This document shows positions 50,401-55,843 of a stretch of DNA of 55,843 bases, one piece after another. Origin of the DNA: Actinomycetales bacterium (lineage in GTDB: Bacteria > Actinomycetota > Actinomycetes > Actinomycetales > Microbacteriaceae); the NCBI GenBank assembly GCA_015654575.1, contig JAATGR010000141.1, positions 1 to 55,843 of the forward strand, read 5' to 3'. The stretch's first letter is position 1; each line of letters opens with the position of its first letter. A model generated the notes under the pieces. It made no database searches. It had not been told where the DNA came from and saw only the letters and a list, made by a program, of their open reading frames with translations. Made by a program: the position numbers and the translations under genes.

Positions 50401-51027
50401 TGCGTCTACGGCATGGAAGGCCCAGGCGGATACCAGTTCGTGGGGCGCACCGTGCAGGTGTGGAACCGGTTCCGTCGCGGCGGGTTGTTCGCAGATCATC
50501 CCTGGGGGCTGCGATTCTTCGACCGCATCCGCTGGTACCCGGTCTCCGCCGAGGAACTGCTCGAATTGCGTGCCGAGACCGATGCGGGGCGGGGTGAGGT
50601 CGAGACCTCCGAAGGAACCTTCGCCCTCGCCGATCACGAGCGCTTCCTGGCCGAGAACGCCGCGGAGATCGGGCTGTTCCGCCGCCGCCAGCACGCGGCC
50701 TTCGAGCAGGAGAGGGAGCGGTGGCGACGCGCCGGCGAGTTCGATCGCCCGGTCGAGGCGGATGCGGCCCCGACGGCGTCGGCGGAGCCGGAACTGCCGC
50801 AGGGCACGAGCGCGGTGCGCGCGCCCTTCGCCGCCGCGGTGTGGAAGGTCGACGCGGAGGAAGGACAGCGGGTGCATACGGGCGGACGATTGATCGTGTT
50901 GGAGGCGATGAAGATGGAGACGACGGTGACGGCCTCCTCGGACGGGCGCATCGCGGCCGTCTATGTGGCGCCGGGGGACCGCGTGGCGGCGGGGCAGATC
51001 CTCGCAGCGATAGAGGTCTCGCGATGA
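47419..51027 (+). CDS. Urea/guanidine carboxylase (biotin-dependent)
   Basis: A 1202-residue single-chain biotin carboxylase. Domains in order: biotin carboxylase (about 1-450, starting DTLLVANRGEIARRIL and with the ATP-grasp GGGGGIGMRA); KipA-like part (about 457-760, PGMLTTVQDLPGRLGFWQVG); KipI-like part (about 797-1010) and the rest of the carboxyltransferase region; and a C-terminal biotinyl domain with K1165 in LEAMKMETTV. It uses ATP and bicarbonate to carboxylate urea or guanidine. The adjacent DUF1989 pair favours guanidine. Substrate choice depends on a known Asn/Asp difference in the carboxyltransferase site that I cannot place reliably without an alignment. GTG start overlaps the previous stop. 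Confidence 0.92.
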   Translation: MTGFDTLLVANRGEIARRILRSAKERGLRTVAVYSDADRAAPHVREADAAVRIGPAEASESYLRLDAILDAARTSGAGAIHPGYGFVAENPAAATAVEAAGLVWVGPTPEQLSAFGLKHTARALAEAAGVPLLPGTGILGSVEEAEDAAADIGYPVMLKAIGGGGGIGMRACGDVEELRRAFESVGRQAQASFGAAGMFLEKLVRPARHIEVQLFGDGAGRVAVLGDRDCSVQRRNQKVIEEAPAPRLPDAVRSALHDGAAALARSVGYRSAGTAEFVYDPIGERAYFLEVNARLQVEHPVTEAVFGVDLVGLMLDLAGGGPSALPDALFSAALEPRGHAVEARIYAEDPDRGYAPSTGLVTAVSLPGGDGIRVDGWIEPGLEVTPFYDPLLAKVIVHADSRDRAFDALHDALARTRIDGIVTGTGVLRELALDARVREAMHDTSTLDGARDPDARIEVVEPGMLTTVQDLPGRLGFWQVGVPPSGPMDALSFREANLAVGNAAGAPGLEITLSGPVLTFTAPTVVCVTGAPLPVTLDHATIPLWEPVTVPAGATLRIGTADGPGIRGYLAVRGGIDVPGYLGSAATFTLGGFGGHGGRALVAGDVLRVGRGASGEAAATPPERRPHLTDRWRIGVTEGPHAAPEFFTRADIDELYAAEYRVQVNSARTGVRLTGPQPIWARADGGEAGLHPSNIHDTPYAVGALDFTGDTPIILGPDGPSLGGFVCPAVVASGELWKIGQLRPGDVVRFVPVREQDAAGPAAKGSLAAPPLIGGDGDDGIIAVSEARVEHGRVIRPRTTYRRDGDDNLLVEFGDQVLDLGLRMRVHALQQRLAEHAPAGIVDVTPGIRALQIHTDASVLRASRLVPLIRELDDDLPATDRLVVPSREVRLPLSWDDPATRLAIERYMSGVRDDAPWTPWNIEFIRRINGLDSVEDVYRTVFDAEYMVLGLGDVYLGAPVATPLDPRHRLVTTKYNPARTWTAENSVGIGGAYLCVYGMEGPGGYQFVGRTVQVWNRFRRGGLFADHPWGLRFFDRIRWYPVSAEELLELRAETDAGRGEVETSEGTFALADHERFLAENAAEIGLFRRRQHAAFEQERERWRRAGEFDRPVEADAAPTASAEPELPQGTSAVRAPFAAAVWKVDAEEGQRVHTGGRLIVLEAMKMETTVTASSDGRIAAVYVAPGDRVAAGQILAAIEVSR

Positions 51028-52694
51028 CCACGGTGGAGCGCGTGCGCGCCGCCTATGCGCGAAACGCCGGAGCGGACCGCCCCGAGGCGTGGATCACGCT
51101 GCGTCCCGAGGAAGAGGCTCTCGCGGAGGCGGCGGGGATCGATCGCCGTCTCGCCGCGGGGGAGCGGCTCCCGCTCGCGGGAACCGTCGTCGCGGTGAAG
51201 GACAACATTGACGTCGCCGGTATGCCGACCACAGCGGGAAGCCCGGCCTTCGCCTATGAACCGGCGGCGGACGCCCCCGCGGTCGCACGACTGCGCGCGG
51301 CCGGGGCGCTCGTGCTCGGCAAGGCGAACCTGGACCAGTTCGCGACCGGACTGGTCGGCACCCGCAGTCCCTACGGCGCGGTGCGCTGCGCCTGGGACCC
51401 GACCCGCATCTCGGGAGGATCCAGTTCGGGCAGCGCCGTGCTCACCGCACTCGGTGTCGTCGACCTCGCGCTGGGCACCGACACGGCCGGATCCGGGCGG
51501 GTGCCCGCCGCGCTCAACGGGATCGTGGGCGTCAAGCCGACGATCGGCCTCGTCCCGACCACCGGCGTCGTCCCCGCCTGCCGCACGCTCGACTGCGTGA
51601 CCGTGTTCGCCCGCGACCTCGTGCTCGCCCGCGAGGCGGTTGAGATCATGAGCGGCCCGGACGGTGTCGATCCGCTGTGCCGCATCGACACCCCGCCGGC
51701 TCCGCTGGCCGCACGCCCTGTGGTCGCCGTGCCGACCGCCGAGCACCTCGAGGGACTCGCGCCGGGATGGGCGGAGGCGTTCGCCCGTGTTGTGGCGGAG
51801 CTGGCCGCATCCGGGGTCGACATCGTCGAGGTCGACATCGAGCCGCTGCTGGAAGCAGCATCCCTGCTGTACGGGGGTGCCTTCGTCGCCGAGCGCACCG
51901 CCGCGGTGGGCGGGTTCATCGCCGCGCACCCGGAGCTGGTCGGCATCGACATCGACCCGATCGTCGCCGGCATCGTGGCCGCCGGAGCCGCCGCCACGGC
52001 CGCCGACTATTTCCGCGATCGTGAGAGGCTGGACCGTCTGGGGCTGGAGGGGCTGAGTCGCCTGGTGGGTGCGGTGGCGCTGCTGACCCCGACGACCACC
52101 TGGCATCCGACCCTGGCAGAGGTGGCGGCAGATCCGGTGGGCGCCAACTCCAGGATGGGGCGGTACACGAACTTCGCCAACCTGCTCGACCGAAGCGCGC
52201 TCGCCGTGCCCGCCGGCGTCGTCGACGGACGACCGTTCGGGGTCATGCTCACCGGGGCGCCCTTCGCCGACCGCACGCTCGCCCAGCTCGCCGAGCGCAT
52301 CGCCAGCCCACCTGTCGAGCTGCTCGTGGTCGGCGCGCACCTGCGCGGTCAGCCGCTGAACCATCAGCTGGTCGCGGCTGGGGGTACCTTCGTCGCCGAG
52401 GTGCGGACCGCGCCCGACTATCGTCTGTACGCGCTGCCGACCACACCCCCGAAGCCCGGCATGGCGAGGGTGGAGCGGGATGGGGCCGCGATCGCCGGAG
52501 AGGTGTGGCGACTGTCCGCGAGCGGCTTCGGCCGGTTCGTCGCGGCGCTGCCGGAGCCGATGGGCATCTGCTCGACCCGCCTGTCCGACGGGACGAGCGT
52601 CGCGGGTTTCCTGTGCGAGGCGGTCGCGCTGGACGGCGCCGCCGACATCACCTCGTTCGGCGGATGGCGCGCCTATCGGGCGGCGACGGCATGA
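51024..52694 (+). CDS. atzF: Allophanate hydrolase
   Basis: A 556-residue amidase-family enzyme that splits allophanate into two ammonia and two CO2. The triad is K59 (VVAVKDNID), S133 (SGGSSSGSA) and S157 (GTDTAGSG), with the spacing of AtzF. The segment VGVKPTIGLVPTTGVVPACRTLDC is typical of allophanate hydrolases, and the region from about residue 430 is the extra C-terminal domain found in full-length enzymes. It overlaps the carboxylase by four bases and completes the route guanidine (or urea) to ammonia and CO2. Confidence 0.93.
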   Translation: MTTVERVRAAYARNAGADRPEAWITLRPEEEALAEAAGIDRRLAAGERLPLAGTVVAVKDNIDVAGMPTTAGSPAFAYEPAADAPAVARLRAAGALVLGKANLDQFATGLVGTRSPYGAVRCAWDPTRISGGSSSGSAVLTALGVVDLALGTDTAGSGRVPAALNGIVGVKPTIGLVPTTGVVPACRTLDCVTVFARDLVLAREAVEIMSGPDGVDPLCRIDTPPAPLAARPVVAVPTAEHLEGLAPGWAEAFARVVAELAASGVDIVEVDIEPLLEAASLLYGGAFVAERTAAVGGFIAAHPELVGIDIDPIVAGIVAAGAAATAADYFRDRERLDRLGLEGLSRLVGAVALLTPTTTWHPTLAEVAADPVGANSRMGRYTNFANLLDRSALAVPAGVVDGRPFGVMLTGAPFADRTLAQLAERIASPPVELLVVGAHLRGQPLNHQLVAAGGTFVAEVRTAPDYRLYALPTTPPKPGMARVERDGAAIAGEVWRLSASGFGRFVAALPEPMGICSTRLSDGTSVAGFLCEAVALDGAADITSFGGWRAYRAATA

Positions 52695-52785
52695 GCGGAT
52701 CACGGTGCGCGCGACGGACGACCGCTGATGCGGGGCGTGGCATTGTCCCCGGCCCTGGGAATGCGCGACGGCGGGGGCGGCGGCG

Positions 52786-53622
52786 GTGACCGCGTCGCGG
52801 TTGATCGACCACGCCGCCGCGCCGGCTGCGGCCGTGACGGGGCGGCCGCAGCGGGTCGTGCCCATGGTCGTCGGCTACGAGCCGATCGCGGAGGCCGTGT
52901 CGATCGCGGGCGGAAGCTCGTTCCGCTACCTGATGGAGCCGGTCACCGCGGTGGCCGTGGTCTTCGCGCGGGGGTGGTTGCTCATCGACGGAGGATTCGA
53001 TCCCGTGCGGGTGCGGGATGCCGCTTGTCGCCGGGAGAGCTTCGACTACGAGAACTACGCGCCGATCGTCCCGCCGGGCTATCCGCTGTGCGACCAGGTC
53101 GCCGAGGCGGGGCTGGACTGGGCAGACCTGGCCTGCGCACTCCTGACCCATGCGCACTTCGACCACACGGGTGCGGCACGCCTGCTGGCACCGCACCAGC
53201 CGCTCCTGCTGCAGCGTCGGGAGTGGGAGCACGTGCGGGGGACGAGGGATCCGCGCGGGGATTTCCTTTTCCGCGACGATCTCGATCGCGCCGGGCTGAG
53301 CCTGGTGCTGCTCGACGGCGACACGGCGGTGGCACCCGGGGTGACGGCGATCGACACCTCGGGGCACACGCCGGGCCACCAATCGGTCGTGATCGATCTG
53401 CCCGACCGTACGATCGTGGTCGCGGGGGACGCGGCCGATCTGCGCGCGAACGTCGACGGGTGCGTGGCCTGCGGCAGCACCGTGGGGCACGACGGCCCTG
53501 AGCGGGCTCACGCGGCGGCGTCGCGGCTGTCCGCTCTGGATGAGCGTCCCGGAACCGAGGTGTGGCCCGCGCACGATCCCGAGTGGCGCGTCTGGCGGGA
53601 GATCATGCACTCCCGCCGTTGA
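52786..53622 (+). CDS. Metallo-beta-lactamase-fold hydrolase
   Basis: A protein of 278 residues with the metal motif H121-A-H123-F-D125-H126 (THAHFDHTG), H193 in SGHTPGHQS, D215 in VVAGDAAD and a final His in WPAHDPEW. The order and spacing resemble N-acyl-homoserine lactonases and related lactonases of the fold. The start is uncertain: GTG at 52786 has no clear ribosome-binding site, and an ATG at 52864 (MVVGYEP) would also keep the whole domain. It lies 91 bases after allophanate hydrolase on the same strand and may share its transcript. Substrate unknown. Confidence 0.85.
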   Translation: MTASRLIDHAAAPAAAVTGRPQRVVPMVVGYEPIAEAVSIAGGSSFRYLMEPVTAVAVVFARGWLLIDGGFDPVRVRDAACRRESFDYENYAPIVPPGYPLCDQVAEAGLDWADLACALLTHAHFDHTGAARLLAPHQPLLLQRREWEHVRGTRDPRGDFLFRDDLDRAGLSLVLLDGDTAVAPGVTAIDTSGHTPGHQSVVIDLPDRTIVVAGDAADLRANVDGCVACGSTVGHDGPERAHAAASRLSALDERPGTEVWPAHDPEWRVWREIMHSRR

Positions 53623-53647
53623 CTCCGCCACCCGGGGCCGGTTCCGG

Positions 53648-54070
53648 TCAGTCCTCGACGACGCTCACCGTCACCTCGATGTTGCCGCGAGTGGCGTTCG
53701 AGTAGGGGCAGACCTGGTGCGCGGCATCCGCGAGGGCCTGCGCCTGATCGTGCGGCAGGTCGGGGATGACAACCTCGAGCTCGACCGCGAGGCCGAACCC
53801 GCCCTGGCCGTTGGAGCCGATGCCGACGCGCGCGCCCACGCTGGTGTCGTGCAGCGCGACCTTCTGGATGCGCGCGACCGAGAGCAGTGCACTGTGGAAG
53901 CACGCGGCGTAGCCCGAGGCGAACAACAGCTCGGGGTTGAGCGCGCCGCCCGCGCCGCCCATCTCCTTCGGCACCCGCACATCGGCGTTGAGCTGTCCGT
54001 CGGAGGTGGCGACGTGGCCATTGCGGCCGTCGCCGGTGGCCAGTGCCTCGGCGGTGTAGAGGATGTCCAT
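53648..54070 (-). CDS. ohr: Organic hydroperoxide resistance protein Ohr
   Basis: A 140-residue OsmC/Ohr-family peroxidase with the two redox cysteines C57 (YAACFHSAL) and C121 (VCPYSNATRGN). It reduces organic hydroperoxides in the cytoplasm using lipoylated protein partners. The N-terminus DILYTAEALATGDGRNG is typical of Ohr rather than OsmC. It lies 15 bases downstream of ohrR on the same strand, forming a two-gene operon under the OhrR operator at 54557-54577. Confidence 0.95.
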   Translation of the reverse strand: MDILYTAEALATGDGRNGHVATSDGQLNADVRVPKEMGGAGGALNPELLFASGYAACFHSALLSVARIQKVALHDTSVGARVGIGSNGQGGFGLAVELEVVIPDLPHDQAQALADAAHQVCPYSNATRGNIEVTVSVVED

Positions 54071-54085
54071 GGGGTGTTCCTTTCG

Positions 54086-54541
54086 TCAGGCGGATGCGGC
54101 GGGTGCCGCATCCGGTTCGTCCGCGCTCTGCACGCTCGCGGTGAGGCGGTGCAGCGCGTCGAGAAGTTCGTTCGCATCGTCGAGGGCGAGGCCCATGCAT
54201 CGGCCGACCTCGAGCGGCAGGCTCGCGAGATCGGCCCGCAGCGCCTCGCCGCGGTCGGTGAGAGAGATCGTGACCACGCGACCGTCCGCGCGGTCACGGG
54301 ATCGGGCGACCAGGCCCGCGTCGGCCATGCGGCGCAGCAGCGGGGACAGCGTGCCGGAGTCGAGTGCCATGTCGGCGCCGAGCTCGCGGACGGTGCGCGG
54401 CCCGAGCTCCCACAGCTCGACCAGCACGAGGTACTGCGGGTAGGTGAGGTCCCACGGTTCGAGAAGCCGGCGGTAGGCCTGTGTCGTGGCTCTCGACGCG
54501 GAGTAGAGGGAGAAGCACAGCATCTGGTCGAGGGCAGCCAC
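54086..54541 (-). CDS. ohrR: MarR-family peroxide-sensing repressor OhrR
   Basis: A 151-residue MarR-family repressor. The N-terminal DQMLCFSLYSASR carries the reactive cysteine at C9, oxidised by organic hydroperoxides in OhrR proteins. The winged helix spans about residues 45-100 (VRELGADMALDSGTLSPLLRRMADAGL, DRADGRVVTISLTDRG). It is the first gene of the ohrR-ohr operon and has overlapping palindromes directly upstream, so it represses itself and ohr. Confidence 0.93.
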   Translation of the reverse strand: MAALDQMLCFSLYSASRATTQAYRRLLEPWDLTYPQYLVLVELWELGPRTVRELGADMALDSGTLSPLLRRMADAGLVARSRDRADGRVVTISLTDRGEALRADLASLPLEVGRCMGLALDDANELLDALHRLTASVQSADEPDAAPAASA

Positions 54542-54556
54542 GGGATAATGATTTCA

Positions 54557-54577
54557 CACAATTTTATTGTGCACAAT
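54557..54577. promoter_or_regulatory. OhrR operator, two overlapping palindromes
   Basis: CACAATTTTATTGTG (54557-54571) is a perfect 6-3-6 inverted repeat, and ATTGTGCACAAT (54566-54577) is a second, overlapping perfect palindrome. The ACAAT/ATTGT arms match the known OhrR operator type. They lie 16-36 bases upstream of the ohrR start in an AT-rich promoter region. Confidence 0.8.
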
Positions 54578-54593
54578 ATAAATCCGGGCGTCG

Positions 54594-54672
54594 CGGAACT
54601 CAGGACGGATGCCGCCGCGGGCCGAGAATCGCGGCGTCTCGGGGCCCGCCCGCCCGGACGTCCTGAGTTCTG
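54594..54672. repeat. Intergenic inverted repeat, right copy
   Basis: GAACTCAGGACG (54596-54607) and CGTCCTGAGTTC (54659-54670) are perfect 12-base arms, extended by weaker pairs at the outer ends, around a 51-base GC-rich spacer. The arms match those at 4419-4497 and the overall length is the same to within a few bases; the spacers differ. Confidence 0.85.
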
Positions 54673-54786
54673 GGCCGTGCGTGACGGACAGGATGCCCGT
54701 GGACTGGCGACCCCCTGGCCTGTCGTGTACGGTCGGACTCGTGCCGATCCGTTTCTGTTGTCGCTGAGTGATCTTTCGCGCCCTCC

Positions 54787-54843
54787 GGCGCCCCTCATCG
54801 ACCGACACGGAGCTCGCAGCCGCTGCTGCAGGCGCCCCTCATC
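54787..54843 (+). repeat. 13-base direct repeat in the cbs leader
   Basis: GGCGCCCCTCATC occurs at 54787-54799 and 54831-54843, 44 bp apart, just before the cbs start codon. Function unknown; no riboswitch fold is evident. Confidence 0.5.
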
Positions 54844-54856
54844 CAGGGACATCCCC

Positions 54857-55843
54857 ATGCGTTACGCGAACAGCGTCGCCGACCTCGTCGGCCACACCCC
54901 CCTCGTCCGCCTCGGCCGCGTCACCGCCGGCATCGGCGCAACGGTGCTCGCCAAACTCGAGTATTTGAACCCGGGCGGGTCGGCCAAGGACCGCATCGCG
55001 CGAAACATCGTCGACGCCGCGGAACGCGACGGTCTGCTCCGGCCCGGCGGCACGATCGTCGAACCCACGAGCGGCAACACCGGCGTCGGGCTTGCGCTGG
55101 TCGCGCTGCAGCGCGGATATCGGATGGTCTTCGTCGTTCCCGACAAGTTCGCCGGCGAGAAGGTCGCGGTGCTCCGCGCGTACGGCGCGAAGGTAGTGGA
55201 GACGCCGACGAATGTGCCGCCCGAACATCCGGACTCCTACTACAGCGTCTCCGATCGTCTCGCCCGGGAGATCCCCGGTGCGTTCAAGCCCAACCAGTTC
55301 GCCAATCCCCACGGTCCCCGCGCGCACTACGAGACGACCGGTCCCGAGATCTGGGGCGACACCGATGGGCGGGTCACGCACTTCGTCGCCGGCATCGGCA
55401 CCGGGGGCACGATCAGCGGCACCGGCCGCCACCTCAAGGAGGTCTCCGGCGGCGCGGTGACCGTCATCGGCGCCGATCCGGTCGGGTCGATCTACTCGGG
55501 CGGCCCGATCCACGGCTATGCGGTCGAGGGCGTCGGGGAGGACTTCCTGCCCGCCACGTTCGACCCAGGCGTCGTCGACGGCTACGAGCGCGTGGCGGAT
55601 GCGGAATCGTTCGCGATGACCCGGCGGCTGGCCCGCGAGGAGGCGCTGCTGGTGGGCGGCTCCAGCGGCATGGCGGTCGTCGCCGCGTTGCGGGTGGCCC
55701 GTGACCTGCCGGATGAGGCCGTGGTGGTGGTGCTGCTGCCGGACCATGGACGCGGCTATCTCAGCAAGATCTACGACGATGACTGGATGCGGGAGCGCGG
55801 GTTCGCCACCTCCGCCGCCGTATCCGACCCGACCCACGCAGGA
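54857..55843 (+). CDS. cbs: Cystathionine beta-synthase, C-terminal end outside the window
   Basis: 329 codons are visible, open to the window edge. The N-terminus RYANSVADLVGHTPLVRLGRVT and the PLP lysine K44 in GGSAKDRIARN, with the phosphate loop TSGNTG at 71-76, define a fold-type II PLP enzyme. Segments PEHPDSYYSVSDRL and the GTGGTISGTGRHLKE loop match actinobacterial cystathionine beta-synthase more than cysteine synthase. It would condense serine (or acetylserine) with homocysteine. A pair of CBS domains would be expected beyond the edge. The ATG at 54857 lacks a strong ribosome-binding site; no better start is seen. Confidence 0.88.
   Translation, partial: MRYANSVADLVGHTPLVRLGRVTAGIGATVLAKLEYLNPGGSAKDRIARNIVDAAERDGLLRPGGTIVEPTSGNTGVGLALVALQRGYRMVFVVPDKFAGEKVAVLRAYGAKVVETPTNVPPEHPDSYYSVSDRLAREIPGAFKPNQFANPHGPRAHYETTGPEIWGDTDGRVTHFVAGIGTGGTISGTGRHLKEVSGGAVTVIGADPVGSIYSGGPIHGYAVEGVGEDFLPATFDPGVVDGYERVADAESFAMTRRLAREEALLVGGSSGMAVVAALRVARDLPDEAVVVVLLPDHGRGYLSKIYDDDWMRERGFATSAAVSDPTHAG

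Larger units (their letters stand above)
54542..54856. other. 315-base gap between ohrR and cbs
   Basis: This gap holds, from left to right, the OhrR palindromes (54557-54577), the right copy of the inverted repeat (54594-54672), about 110 bases with no recognised element, and a 13-base direct repeat before the cbs start. No open frame in it looks like a gene. Confidence 0.7.

Noticed and set aside
51024-52694. Allophanate hydrolase as a third pathway amidase
   Set aside because: Triad spacing, C-terminal domain and position after the biotin carboxylase all identify it as allophanate hydrolase of the guanidine/urea module.
1-55843. Insertion sequences, integrases, tRNA genes, CRISPR arrays
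   Set aside because: No transposase or integrase product, no tRNA-like cloverleaf and no regularly spaced repeats were seen, so horizontal transfer of the block rests only on gene content and the flanking repeat.

Overview
The window looks like a chromosomal segment of a high-GC actinobacterium. The gene content, GTG starts, ATGA/GTGA stop-start overlaps, leaderless starts and gene style are most like Microbacteriaceae (for example Microbacterium); this assignment is inference. Both ends are ordinary chromosome. On the left are an incomplete methyltransferase, a three-gene FecBCD-type ABC importer (minus strand, up to 3246) and an arylamine N-acetyltransferase (3469-4317). On the right are an ohr/ohrR peroxide pair and an incomplete cystathionine beta-synthase gene (from 54857).

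The centre (4549-45041) is about 40 kb of catabolic genes that appear to form one regulon. A FadR/VanR-type GntR regulator (4549-5259) sits at its left edge. Eight intergenic regions each carry two GGATCC boxes whose starts are exactly 21 bp apart, with AT-rich flanks resembling the VanR operator. Together the eight sites precede every operon of the block. They control: a 12-gene operon (5395-20906: ferredoxin reductase, Rieske oxygenase, glutamine-synthetase-like ligase, aldehyde dehydrogenase, two phosphotriesterase-family hydrolases, isochorismatase-like hydrolase, HyuA/HyuB, GMC oxidoreductase, amidase, a LamG-like protein); a gamma-glutamyltransferase/amidohydrolase/amidase operon; a polyamine-type ABC importer with two binding proteins; and four divergent promoters serving further hydrolases, two RidA-family proteins, an MFS transporter, a RutA-like flavin monooxygenase, a cupin, a D-amino-acid-oxidase-like protein and a second HyuA/HyuB pair.

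The enzyme mix (Rieske N- or O-dealkylation or hydroxylation, gamma-glutamyl ligation and hydrolysis, RutA/RutB/RutC-like steps, ATP-dependent hydantoinase/oxoprolinase, several amidases and metallo-hydrolases) suggests breakdown of a nitrogen-containing compound with amide or cyclic amide/ureide bonds. I cannot name the substrate. The most unusual trait is that several families occur as an intact copy beside a copy lacking catalytic or metal-binding residues: two of four phosphotriesterase-family proteins, one of two Amidohydrolase_2 proteins, one of two YtcJ-like amidohydrolases and possibly one of two RidA proteins.

Next (45097-52694) comes a separately regulated module without the GGATCC sites: a TetR regulator, two DUF1989 (urea-carboxylase-associated) proteins, urea/guanidine carboxylase and allophanate hydrolase. 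This gene set is known to convert guanidine to ammonia and CO2 through carboxyguanidine and allophanate. A metallo-beta-lactamase-fold hydrolase follows. Two copies of one intergenic inverted repeat (4419-4497 and 54594-54672) lie near the two ends of the accessory block. I saw no tRNA, rRNA, CRISPR array, transposase or integrase.
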